Shown one piece after another: positions 26,201-34,168 of a stretch of 64,000 nt of DNA (position 1 is its first letter; each line of letters begins with the position of its first letter). The position numbers and the translations under genes were made by a program. The stretch lies in assembly GCA_944381495.1 (NCBI GenBank), contig CALWLJ010000015.1, forward strand, positions 1-64,000, given 5' to 3'. Below the pieces are notes generated by a model that saw nothing but the letters and a program-made list of their open reading frames with translations, had not been told where the DNA came from and ran no database searches. This stretch comes from an uncultured Mediterraneibacter sp. Its GTDB lineage: Bacteria; Bacillota; Clostridia; Lachnospirales; Lachnospiraceae.

Positions 26201-28384
26201 AGTATGATATCCGCAGGAGAGCAATATCCGTTTTACGGGAATAATGCCGTGATCCGGACTTTGGCTGAGGAGCGTCTGAGAGAGGATGAAAGCCTGAGAA
26301 AGATGCTGTATGCATACAATTATTTTGATAAATGGTACCATGTTGATTACAAGGGCGTAATCCTCAGTGACCTTATGTTCTTCCACGGGGAGATGCTGGC
26401 GGACGGAATGAATGCGTCTGTCCTTACAGACCAGCTGCTCTCTGCGTCATCTGCGCAGCGCGGCACGGATGCTACAGTACAATTTTATGATCAGGCGATA
26501 AAGCGTTTTACAGGTGGAGATATCATGGATTTTCTTGGAAGTCTGTCATATTCTCTTGCCGGATACGATGATCCAAGTGACTGGTTTGCAGACGGATTTG
26601 ACGGAATTCTGGTGGAAAAAGCGGCTTATGGAGATACGGGCAGGATAAAATACAGGATCTGGGATATTCTGAATGGGCTTGATAATACACAAAAAAAGAT
26701 CCTGCTTCCTATCCTGACGGCTCCGCAGGAAGATATGTATCTGATTTCCGTACCAAGCCAGCTGATGATCGGAAGTCTGAACCGTTATGAATCTTATCTG
26801 AACAAGGATGGAAACGAGCGGCAGAGGATGCGCCGGATTGCGGAAGAGTATGCAGAAAAAATGAGTATATTCTACGGCGTGTCTTCCAGATGGATGAGCA
26901 GATCTGCTGAAATATTGAACAGTTTTGTAAATATCCAGTTTGATACAAGAATGAACTTCCCGCAGAGCGAAAAGGCGGATGCCGGAGAACAGAAGAAAGG
27001 CGTGACAAGAGAACCGGTCATGAAATGGGTATACGAAGCTACCGGCTATTTCAGTGGAGTAAACGGAAGCGCCGCTTATGCTGACGGGACCAATGTGTTC
27101 TGGATGTGGGACGCCGGACTGGGGACCAGTGATTATATTTTCTTTACCTTCAGCCACGAGACTGCTCACAATCAGGACGGACGGTATTTCTACGGAGGAG
27201 CGGGCAGGCGCAGAGGAACCGGGGGAGAGGCCCATGCGGACGGAAACATTGCTCAGGAGATGAGGGACGGATGCATGGTGTTCAACATTTCCAAGATCAA
27301 CGACCCTGGTACAGAGATGACCAACAACTTCAGCTATGAGAGGATCGATTCGGCTGATAAGGTACACAGTTTCTACCGGGAGATGTTTGAGACCGGGTAT
27401 GTGCTGGATTATCTGGCGGCTCAGGCTTTTCTGAGGATGACGCCGGAGCAGCAGGCCGCGGTGGCTGTACAGGCGGAGCATACAGAAGCGGGGAATGATT
27501 CCATGAAGACAGTATATCGCCGGCTGACGGCCGACGAGATCCGGGGAATGAATCTGAAGGATATGGAAGACTTGTGGGACAACCGGATCTCCGTCCGGAC
27601 TTCGCGAAATTATCCGGAAACCGTAGGAACAGCTACGGACGGGAGCTATGGATTCGAGTCTTTCTACAGTATGAACTGGTATCAGTCTCACAATGATAAC
27701 GGATCACCGGATACTCATTCTTTTAAAAGGCTGGGACAGGAGATGCTGGGCGTCGCAGGCTATGAAAAAGGCTATATGGTGTACATGTCTGCCCTCAGTG
27801 AGAATGACCTGGACGCTCTGCGAAAGATCACAGGAGATGATACGATCACCTGGAAAAAATATAAAATGAACCGGTGGAGTCAGGTGGAACAGGGGCTGGA
27901 CCGGATTTCCCATTTTGACAGGGAGGCTGTGATCAGTCAGTTCCAGGTGGCTTTTGAAGAGGATGCGGCAAATGGAAATACTGACCGGAGCGTTAATATA
28001 AAAAGGACGCTCTACAGTATGCTGAAGAGGATGACGGATGATTTCAGCAATGGCAGTATCTATAATGATCTGGCCGGAATAGCTGACAGTCTGCCTGATC
28101 AGCAGATCGTTCCCGATCCGGAGCAGTCCGCCGGAGAACCAATACCAGAGGCGGCTCCTTCAGAAGATATAACAGAAGAACCGTCGGAAGAAACAACAGA
28201 AGAACCGTCAGAGAAACCTTCAGAAAATACATCCGGAGATTCGACAGAAGATACTTCAGAAGATACAACAATAGAAAGTACACCTGTCAAAGAACCTGAT
28301 GAAGATGACCCGACCGAGATAACGGACGATCTTGAAGACCAGCAGCCAGTTACTGTTCGGACGCGTCGCAGTATCCGGCCATAA
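23294..28384 (+). CDS. Cohesin-dockerin M26-like metalloprotease (fused, surface)
   Basis: This 1696-residue exported protein has, in order: a signal peptide (1-28), a cohesin-like domain (about 31-160), an acidic Pro-Gly-Asp repeat linker (165-240), STGDD and a hydrophobic helix followed by RKK (244-277), a second signal-like hydrophobic stretch ending AGNVHAASA (283-306), and a dockerin-like domain (GDLNSDGNTDYVDVELLEKH and ADLNMDSVLTVTDL, 309-362). Then come GLUG-like repeats (about 590-700) and an M26/Zmp peptidase with zinc ligands His1288, His1292 (HETAH) and Glu1312 in GRRRGTGGE. The last 80 residues are a Ser/Thr/Glu-rich linker with no anchor. M26 enzymes cleave host immunoglobulin A or other secreted proteins. 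The layout suggests two ancestral genes fused in frame. Confidence 0.8.
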   Translation: MKKIRALLAVLILVCGLLWSGGMIAAADAGKMMVISSSASVKKGEEVRLTFSLDAHDNIEKGINAVKGTLKYDPDVFETAGQADFETAGQWERLFFNPENGQFVLINRSGGMAAEELFTLTLKAAENMSAGDSYVKVIDVSASEGREDIHPAGASVKITALSDNVPGDPGDSGAEEPGDNGTEDPGDSGTEEPEDNGPEDPGDGGAEDPGDNGTGDPEVEKPEMPGQESGTSEQPEPENGSSVSTGDDASGILLFSLVMAAALLFAGVVIICRKKGKISGGIKILVCLIAAGIGVMASAGNVHAASAKGDLNSDGNTDYVDVELLEKHLIGLEKLPKEKWEEADLNMDSVLTVTDLSLLILKIEEPPHEDDAEEDHDAIELKDVTQNILYYSGGDEAEEIEVLDITGGLPEDLENYYALIRMESMPDLYAGIRLFRQDEDTGRVYAELDQDKLVSYGSDGTKKEGYEFPVAYQDQEGLHPLVRSAEQLFREMAADPSGSFELTEDLDASGISADTAAVKGTFTGELNGNGYRILNLPTALFGTLSGADIHDLVIEDADITAERAGILAEVIQRNSSVENVFIVDSSIYNNVDELGAFAGRLSDSSVRRSAAIDVSVRGLVAAGGIAGKTEAGALIENCYVTGKVQGTYDHPSLGSRAGGIAGWHGGGKISRCYTRVQILAPAQKGNGGIIGGPNTGSPAIEYSLSMSTGAGYRIAGFDVLDSVREVYEYSGSDSRTNVTEDNGDNVKTTDQIYDRKFYEETLGFDSEIWNLDLLEYEMLPGLKDMPVTENKHHIPNYGTIRDNPEYQQKKEQAYANMAELMPFSDTDAWVGYGNSLSDGDILASRKIKYVLPLDEEGGLVTGIWLQQPEVVRKIRLVFEAGKPEEFSVSAEYILGDLVSVYRIDGRGLYYQFPHYVADPEETLLEQMTGLAEAYDYDTDIAGFTSEKESRLYRDYYDEKMKPDIKKVLKSMISAGEQYPFYGNNAVIRTLAEERLREDESLRKMLYAYNYFDKWYHVDYKGVILSDLMFFHGEMLADGMNASVLTDQLLSASSAQRGTDATVQFYDQAIKRFTGGDIMDFLGSLSYSLAGYDDPSDWFADGFDGILVEKAAYGDTGRIKYRIWDILNGLDNTQKKILLPILTAPQEDMYLISVPSQLMIGSLNRYESYLNKDGNERQRMRRIAEEYAEKMSIFYGVSSRWMSRSAEILNSFVNIQFDTRMNFPQSEKADAGEQKKGVTREPVMKWVYEATGYFSGVNGSAAYADGTNVFWMWDAGLGTSDYIFFTFSHETAHNQDGRYFYGGAGRRRGTGGEAHADGNIAQEMRDGCMVFNISKINDPGTEMTNNFSYERIDSADKVHSFYREMFETGYVLDYLAAQAFLRMTPEQQAAVAVQAEHTEAGNDSMKTVYRRLTADEIRGMNLKDMEDLWDNRISVRTSRNYPETVGTATDGSYGFESFYSMNWYQSHNDNGSPDTHSFKRLGQEMLGVAGYEKGYMVYMSALSENDLDALRKITGDDTITWKKYKMNRWSQVEQGLDRISHFDREAVISQFQVAFEEDAANGNTDRSVNIKRTLYSMLKRMTDDFSNGSIYNDLAGIADSLPDQQIVPDPEQSAGEPIPEAAPSEDITEEPSEETTEEPSEKPSENTSGDSTEDTSEDTTIESTPVKEPDEDDPTEITDDLEDQQPVTVRTRRSIRP

Positions 28385-28451
28385 ACAAACTGCGCTCCAC
28401 TATGGGCGAAACCGTGGCCGCCGGGGCAGCACAGCCCGTTTATGGCGGACC
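28369..28451 (+). repeat. Palindromic element, family 2, copy D
   Basis: CCATAAACAAACTG (28379-28392) pairs imperfectly with CAGCCCGTTTATGG (28431-28444) around the core GGGCGAAACCGTGGCCGCCGGG. Core and flanks match copy C, while the stem differs. The left end provides the last codons and TAA stop of the metalloprotease gene. Confidence 0.7.
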
Positions 28452-28532
28452 TCCTGAGAACACGTGAACAGGACGCCGCCTGCAGATAAAATGGCTGAGG
28501 AAAATAAGGACTTCCCATTTAGATACCCACTG

Positions 28533-28541
28533 TGATATAAT
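28533..28541 (+). promoter_or_regulatory. Extended -10 promoter of the first MATE gene
   Basis: TGATATAAT (TG, one base, TATAAT at 28536-28541) lies 40 bp upstream of the chosen start. It includes the ATG at 28540, ruling that codon out as start. Confidence 0.65.
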
Positions 28542-28581
28542 GTCTGGACTTGAGATGTTCAGCGAAAGGAATGGGAAGTTA

Positions 28582-29898
28582 ATGGAGAAATACAAAAGAT
28601 TTTTTGTATATGTGATCCCATCTATACTGGCCTTTGCGCTTTCCGGCGTATATGCCATTGTAGACGGGTACTTTGTAGGAAACAGGGTAGGCGATATCGG
28701 AATCTCTACGATCAATATCGCCTACCCTATTGTGGCCTTGATCCAGGCGGCAGGAACCGGCATCGGTATGGGCGGAGCGGTTTATTATTCCATCTTCCGC
28801 GCGGAAGGAAAGGAGAAAGAGGCCCGTGAATATACTGCAGGAACCCTCTGGATGCTGTTGGCAGCCAGCGCTGTCCTGACGGTTTTTGCCCTGGCTTTTA
28901 TGACCCCGCTTCTGAAGCTGCTTGGAGCAGAGGGGGAGATCCTGAGACTGGGAGAGGAGTATATTCGCATCATAGCTTTTGGCGCTGTGCTTCAGGTGAT
29001 CGGAACTGGTCTGATTCCGCTGATCCGGAACAACGGCGGCGCAATGTTCGCCATGGCAGCTATGGTGCTGGGATTTCTGACGAATATCCTGCTGGATTTC
29101 CTTTTTGTGTGGGTATATGACTGGAGTACGGGAGGGGCCGCATGGGCTACGATCATCGGACAGGGCGCTGCCATGGCGGCAGGCGCAGGATATCTGCTCT
29201 ACAAAAAGCAGATGACATTCCAGATCGCTCCCGGCAGAATGGGAAATGTTGCAAAACATATCATAAGGATCGGGCTGGCGCCTTTCGGACTGGCCCTGAC
29301 GCCCAACTTCTCTCTGATATTTATCAACCGGTTTTCCGTGATGTACGGCGGAGAACAGGCGGTGGCAGTCTATGCCTGTATTGCCTATATCATTACCATC
29401 GTCTATCTGGTCCTTCAGGGAGTGGGAGACGGGATCCAGCCGCTGATGAGTGAATATTACGGGGCGAAAAAGGAAAAAGAGCTTCACCAGGCAAATGTAT
29501 TTGCCTATGTCTTTTCACTGATCCTTTCTGCTGTCAGTATCGTGATCCTGTATCTCTACCGGGAAGAGACCGGAGTTCTGTTTGGAGCTTCCGGCGCGGT
29601 GACGGAGGAAGTGGCGGCGGTATTCCCTATTTTCCTGCTGGCAGTTCCCTTTATTGCGATAAACCGGGTCACCACAGCCAGCTTTTACGCTACAGAGAAA
29701 AGCGGATTTTCCTATATCCTGACCTATGTGGAGCCGGTTGCCATGCTGATCCTTATGCTGATCCTGCCGCCCCTTTTCGGCGGACAGATCATGATCTGGT
29801 GGAGCGCTACCATTGCACGGATCTTCTCAGCGGTGATCGCGGCAGGACTGAAGCTTTATACGATGAAAAAGGGAAAATATGGAAAAGTACAGGAGTGA
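28582..29898 (+). CDS. MATE-family efflux transporter
   Basis: This 438-residue membrane protein has about 12 hydrophobic segments in two similar halves. Family features are YAIVDGYFVGNRVGDIGIST and TGIGMGGAVYYSI in the first half and a matching GDGIQPLMSEYYGA in the second. MATE proteins export cationic drugs or metabolites using Na+ or H+ gradients; the substrate here is unknown. The ATG at 28582 has GAAAGGAA upstream, and the upstream ATG lies in the promoter. A terminator follows its stop directly. The MarR-controlled exporter lies next but is separately transcribed. Confidence 0.9.
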   Translation: MEKYKRFFVYVIPSILAFALSGVYAIVDGYFVGNRVGDIGISTINIAYPIVALIQAAGTGIGMGGAVYYSIFRAEGKEKEAREYTAGTLWMLLAASAVLTVFALAFMTPLLKLLGAEGEILRLGEEYIRIIAFGAVLQVIGTGLIPLIRNNGGAMFAMAAMVLGFLTNILLDFLFVWVYDWSTGGAAWATIIGQGAAMAAGAGYLLYKKQMTFQIAPGRMGNVAKHIIRIGLAPFGLALTPNFSLIFINRFSVMYGGEQAVAVYACIAYIITIVYLVLQGVGDGIQPLMSEYYGAKKEKELHQANVFAYVFSLILSAVSIVILYLYREETGVLFGASGAVTEEVAAVFPIFLLAVPFIAINRVTTASFYATEKSGFSYILTYVEPVAMLILMLILPPLFGGQIMIWWSATIARIFSAVIAAGLKLYTMKKGKYGKVQE

Positions 29899-29899
29899 T

Positions 29900-29930
29900 G
29901 AAGGAGACTTTAATGTCTTCTTCTTTTTTT
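29900..29930 (+). terminator. Terminator after the MATE gene
   Basis: GAAGGAGAC (29900-29908) pairs with GTCTTCTTC (29915-29923) around TTTAAT, followed by a run of seven T. Confidence 0.85.
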
Positions 29931-29932
29931 TC

Positions 29933-29982
29933 TTGACATTAGTCCGATATCATACTATAATCCTGGTACGATATCGGACTAA
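29933..29982 (+). promoter_or_regulatory. Consensus promoter with large MarR-type operator
   Basis: TTGACA (29933-29938), a 17-bp spacer and TATAAT (29956-29961) match the sigma-A consensus at all 12 positions. The 17-bp left arm (29939-29955, TTAGTCCGATATCATAC) fills the whole spacer. Its inverted copy (29966-29982, one mismatch) lies just after the -10. A repressor on both arms would bury the promoter. The MarR gene starts 11 bp later, implying autoregulation. Confidence 0.85.
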
Positions 29983-29993
29983 GGAGGAGCTAT

Positions 29994-30446
29994 ATGATCA
30001 TGCATCAGGAAAATGAAGTACAGGAATTTAATCATCTTTACAAAGAGCTGGATGATCTTTATCATGAGATCGCACTGAAGCTGGGAATCTCCGACAGCGC
30101 GCTGGCCATCCTGTATACGGTATGCGCGCTGGGAGACGGATGCCTTCAGAAAGACGTATGCCGGGAAGCATATATCAGCAAGCAGACGGTCAATTCCTCG
30201 GTGAGGAATCTGGAGAGAGCCGGCTATTTATATCTGGAGCAGAGTACGGGAAGGGATAAGCATATCCGCCTGACAGAGATGGGGCAGAGATTTGTAGAGG
30301 AGAAGATCCGTCCTGTTATCCAGATGGAGAATGAGGCGTTCCTGGATATGGAACCAGAAGAACGCAAAGAGTTCATTAACCTGTCCAGAAAATATGTGGA
30401 CCGGTTCCGAACTCGGGAGAAGAAACTGCTGGAGGTGCTGACATGA
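29994..30446 (+). CDS. MarR-family repressor of the ABC exporter operon
   Basis: This 150-residue winged-helix protein has recognition-helix region KDVCREAYISKQTVNSSVRN and wing STGRDKHIRLTEMGQRF, both typical of MarR. It probably binds the large inverted repeat around its own promoter and lets go when a drug or metabolite binds. An AAGGAGGAG site precedes the ATG. The stop overlaps the first ABC gene by 4 nt, so regulator and exporter form one transcript. Confidence 0.92.
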   Translation: MIMHQENEVQEFNHLYKELDDLYHEIALKLGISDSALAILYTVCALGDGCLQKDVCREAYISKQTVNSSVRNLERAGYLYLEQSTGRDKHIRLTEMGQRFVEEKIRPVIQMENEAFLDMEPEERKEFINLSRKYVDRFRTREKKLLEVLT

Positions 30447-32176
30447 AGCTTATCCTTCATTTCTTGAAGCCTTACAGGAAGCTGTGCGCCTTTACGATCC
30501 TGGCAATGCTTCTCGATGTGGCAGGAGGACTGGTAGTCCCGAAGCTGACTTCTGATATGATTAATATCGGTGTGGGAAGCGGCAGCCTGAACTACATGAT
30601 AGGAAAAGGAATGGCCATGCTGGCTGTCACCCTTATAGCCGGAGGCGGGGCGCTGCTGGGAAGCTGGCTGTGCGCAGATCTGTCGGCGAAGATCGGACGG
30701 GATATGCGCAATGCGGTCTATGACAGATCGCTGCTCTTTTCCGCCCATGATTTTGAACGGTTCGGGACAGGATCTATGATCACGCGGACGCTGAATGATA
30801 TCAATGTGATCCAGCAGTCCGTAGTGTGGTGTATCCAGATGGTGCTCCCGGTTCCGGCGGTATGTATTATGGGGATCGGCATGGCCTTTGCGATCGACAG
30901 GGTCATGGGATTTCTCCTTATCGGTGTTACGGTGCTGATCATCGTGCTGGCGATCCTTGTGACGAGCAGAGCTTCCGCCATCTTTGGCAGGCTTCAGCGT
31001 CTTCTCGACCGGATGAACGTGGTGCTGCGGGAAAATCTGACCGGAGTGAGAGTGATCCGGGCCTTTCGGAAAGAAAAGGACGAGGAAAAGAGGATGAGAA
31101 GATCCTTCGAAGACTATGCCCGGACTTCTGTCAGCGCCAACCTTCTGTTCGCGGGACTGGAGAGCACGGCCTTTTTCGTGATCAATATCTGTATCGTTGC
31201 CATCCTCTGGCTGGGCGGAGACCGGATCGGAGCAGGATACATGGAGATCGGAGATATCACTGCTCTGACGGAATACTCCATTCTCATCCTGTTCTATATC
31301 ATCATGGCCCAGATGGTGATCATCCTTCTGCCGAGGGCGAGGGTGTGCATACGGCGAATCCGGGAAATCCTGGAGACAGAGCCGGAGATCCGGGACGGAG
31401 CGGAAAGGATGGGAGAACGGATACCGGAGACAGAGCCGGCAGCAGCTTTTGAGCATGTTTCTTTTCGCTTTCCCGATGCAGATGAGAATGCGTTGACAGA
31501 TCTGGATTTTGTATGCAGGCGAGGTGAGACTACAGCGGTCATCGGAGGGACGGGCTGTGGAAAGTCTACACTTGCCAGACTGCTGCTCCGTTTTTATGAC
31601 GTATCCGCCGGTTCCGTATCCGTGAATGGAAAGGACGTGAGGAGCATTTCACAGGAAGAACTGCGAAACCATATTGCCTATGTACCCCAGAAGGCATGGC
31701 TGTTTTCCGGTACTATAGCGGATAACCTGCGGCAGGGGAAGGAAGACGCGACAGAAGATGAGATGCGCCGGATCCTGTCTGTGGCACAGGCGGATTTCGT
31801 GAGTTCTCTGGCAAATGGCCTGGACGCCCATGTGGCCCAGGGAGGAACCAATTACTCCGGCGGCCAGAAGCAAAGGCTGTCTATTGCAAGAGCATTGATG
31901 AAAAAAGCTGACCTGTATATTTTTGATGACAGTTTTTCCGCACTTGATTTCAAGACAGACGCGGCGCTCAGGAAGTCTCTGAAAAGAGAGGTGGCAGACT
32001 CCGCTGTACTGATCATCGCCCAACGGATCAATACGATCCTGAATGCCGACCAGATCATTGTTCTGGATAAAGGGCGGATCGCCGGAAAAGGAACACATGA
32101 GGAGTTGATGAAAAGCTGTCCGGTCTACCGGGAGATCGCTGCGTCTCAGATGAAAGGAGGGGAACAAAATGGCTGA
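30443..32176 (+). CDS. Heterodimeric ABC exporter, half with degenerate site
   Basis: This 577-residue half-transporter has six membrane helices (about 15-310) and a nucleotide-binding domain with Walker A (GGTGCGKST), signature (YSGGQKQRLSIARAL) and Walker B (LYIFDDSFSALD). The residue after the Walker B Asp is Asp instead of the catalytic Glu, a hallmark of the non-catalytic half in heterodimeric exporters of the BmrCD/LmrCD/TM287-288 type. The partner gene overlaps by 8 nt. It is controlled with the MarR gene ahead of it and probably exports drugs or lipid-like compounds. Confidence 0.93.
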   Translation: MKLILHFLKPYRKLCAFTILAMLLDVAGGLVVPKLTSDMINIGVGSGSLNYMIGKGMAMLAVTLIAGGGALLGSWLCADLSAKIGRDMRNAVYDRSLLFSAHDFERFGTGSMITRTLNDINVIQQSVVWCIQMVLPVPAVCIMGIGMAFAIDRVMGFLLIGVTVLIIVLAILVTSRASAIFGRLQRLLDRMNVVLRENLTGVRVIRAFRKEKDEEKRMRRSFEDYARTSVSANLLFAGLESTAFFVINICIVAILWLGGDRIGAGYMEIGDITALTEYSILILFYIIMAQMVIILLPRARVCIRRIREILETEPEIRDGAERMGERIPETEPAAAFEHVSFRFPDADENALTDLDFVCRRGETTAVIGGTGCGKSTLARLLLRFYDVSAGSVSVNGKDVRSISQEELRNHIAYVPQKAWLFSGTIADNLRQGKEDATEDEMRRILSVAQADFVSSLANGLDAHVAQGGTNYSGGQKQRLSIARALMKKADLYIFDDSFSALDFKTDAALRKSLKREVADSAVLIIAQRINTILNADQIIVLDKGRIAGKGTHEELMKSCPVYREIAASQMKGGEQNG

Positions 32177-34070
32177 AAATGAGACAAATTTATTTGAGGC
32201 AGATCAGGAAACGGAAATCCCTTCCAACGCCGGGAGGACAGTTCTTCGGCTGTGGGAGGCTATGGGACGGCAGAGGATCCGTCTGATCATTGTGTTCGTT
32301 TCCGTAATATTGTATACAGTGCTTTCTGTGGCAGCTCCCGTGTACAGCGCAGGGATCGTGGATCTGTTGTGGAAAGAGATACAGGAGTCGATGGGAGGAT
32401 GCTCTGCTTTTCGGGTGACGTGGGATCACGGAGGTATGGAGATCATGATCCTTTTGATAATATATACGGTTACCGGGATTCTGTATACATTTCAGAGCTT
32501 TTTGATGGCTAGCTTTGCAGAGCGACTCAGCCTGGAACTGCGGACCAGGATCGGGGAGAAACTGAACCGTCTGCCTCTTTCCTTTTATGATGAGCATAAG
32601 ACTGGTGAAGTGTTAAGCAGGGTCACCAATGATCTGGATAAAATGGCGGAAGTAATGCAGACCGGTCTGCTGAAGCTGTTTACTGCTGTAGGCATGGTGG
32701 TCGGATCACTGATCATGATGTTCCGTTTTCATGCCGGGCTTACTTTGATCTTCCTTGTATTTACTCTGCTGTCCATGCTGTCTACGAAGCTTTTCGCGGC
32801 CAGGACGCTTCAATATGCCATGAGGCGGCAGCAGGCAGTTAGCCGGGTTACCGGACAGGTGGAGGAAGCATACAGCGGACGGACTGTGATCAAGGCGTTC
32901 AATCAGGAAGAAAACAGCAGGAATGCAATGCGGGAGGCCGTAGAAGAGCTTGCTGATACATCACGGAAAGCAGACTTCATGATGAATGCGGTGAATCCTT
33001 TCATCCGTCTGGTGAACCGGGCCGGGCAGGCGGTGATCGCTGTGTCCGCGGGCAAGCTTCTGTTGGACGGCGTCCTGACTGTAGGGACATTTCAGGCATT
33101 TTTCCAGTATGTGTACCAGGCCTCAGAGCCGCTGACCGAGGCGGCCTATATGATTAATTCTCTTCAGTCTTCCATCGCGTCTGTGGAGCGGATCTTCCAG
33201 CTGATGGATGAGAAGGAGATCCGTCCTGATCCGGATGTGAAGGAAGAGACTGGAGATATGATGGAGGCCGGAGCCGGCGTTCACAATGTCCGCCCGGATC
33301 TGCCGGAAAATGAAAATGCGGAAGGCGGGAAGGAAGCAAGTACAAGAGGAAGGGTACAGTTTCAACATGTCCGTTTCGGCTACACTCCGGATCATATCCT
33401 GATGAAGGATATCAGCTTTACGGCGGAGCCGGGCAGGAAGATTGCCGTGGTAGGAAGTACCGGAGCGGGGAAGACCACATTGATTAACCTTCTCATGCGG
33501 TTCTATGAGGTGAATGGAGGCCGGATCCTGCTGGATGGCAGGAATACGGGAGCTATGTCCTATGACGAACTCCGGAGAAATTTTGGTATGGTGCTGCAGG
33601 ATACCTGGCTTTTTGACGGTACGGTGGCAGAAAATATCGCCTATGGAAAGCCTGACGCTTCCCGTGAAGAGATCATCGCCGCGGCGAAAGCAGCCCGGGC
33701 AGACTTCTTCATCCGGACTTTGCCTGATGGGTATGATACTGTGCTAAATGGTGACGCGGAAAATATTTCTGCAGGGCAGAGGCAGCTGCTTACCATAGCA
33801 AGAGTATTTCTATGTGATCCGCCCATCCTGATCCTGGACGAGGCTACATCCAGTGTGGACACCCGCACGGAGATGGAAATCAGCAGAGCAATGAATGAGC
33901 TGATGAAGCATCGGACCAGTTTTGTGATCGCACACAGGCTGTCTACCATTGTTGACGCGGATCTGATCCTGGTGATGCAGAACGGTGATATCATCGAACA
34001 GGGCAGCCACCGTGAGCTGCTGGATACAGGGGGAGCCTATGCGGATCTGTATAACAGCCAGTTTGCGTGA
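32169..34070 (+). CDS. Heterodimeric ABC exporter, catalytic half
   Basis: The 633-residue partner has a canonical nucleotide-binding domain: Walker A (GSTGAGKTT), signature (ISAGQRQLLTIARVF), Walker B with the catalytic Glu (ILILDEATSSVD) and switch His (IAHRLSTI). The signature uses SAGQ instead of SGGQ. A charged insert of about 40 residues (roughly 355-395) sits between the membrane and ATPase domains and is probably a flexible linker. An AAAGGAGG site within the end of the previous gene serves its ATG. A hairpin terminator follows. Confidence 0.93.
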   Translation: MAENETNLFEADQETEIPSNAGRTVLRLWEAMGRQRIRLIIVFVSVILYTVLSVAAPVYSAGIVDLLWKEIQESMGGCSAFRVTWDHGGMEIMILLIIYTVTGILYTFQSFLMASFAERLSLELRTRIGEKLNRLPLSFYDEHKTGEVLSRVTNDLDKMAEVMQTGLLKLFTAVGMVVGSLIMMFRFHAGLTLIFLVFTLLSMLSTKLFAARTLQYAMRRQQAVSRVTGQVEEAYSGRTVIKAFNQEENSRNAMREAVEELADTSRKADFMMNAVNPFIRLVNRAGQAVIAVSAGKLLLDGVLTVGTFQAFFQYVYQASEPLTEAAYMINSLQSSIASVERIFQLMDEKEIRPDPDVKEETGDMMEAGAGVHNVRPDLPENENAEGGKEASTRGRVQFQHVRFGYTPDHILMKDISFTAEPGRKIAVVGSTGAGKTTLINLLMRFYEVNGGRILLDGRNTGAMSYDELRRNFGMVLQDTWLFDGTVAENIAYGKPDASREEIIAAAKAARADFFIRTLPDGYDTVLNGDAENISAGQRQLLTIARVFLCDPPILILDEATSSVDTRTEMEISRAMNELMKHRTSFVIAHRLSTIVDADLILVMQNGDIIEQGSHRELLDTGGAYADLYNSQFA

Positions 34071-34116
34071 TTCTTTTAACCGGCATAATTCTCCATGCGG
34101 GAGCATATAACTGAAA

Positions 34117-34150
34117 TGAGCGTGTCTCAGCGCGGGACGCGCTCAATTTT
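34117..34150 (+). terminator. Terminator of the MarR-ABC operon
   Basis: TGAGCGTGTC (34117-34126) pairs with GACGCGCTCA (34136-34145), allowing one G-U, followed by ATTTT. Confidence 0.65.
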
Positions 34151-34168
34151 CGCATGGGGGTGTTTTTT

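Noticed and set aside
28540-28581. Upstream ATG of the first MATE gene
   Set aside because: The ATG lies inside the -10 hexamer of an extended -10 promoter, so it would not be in the transcript.
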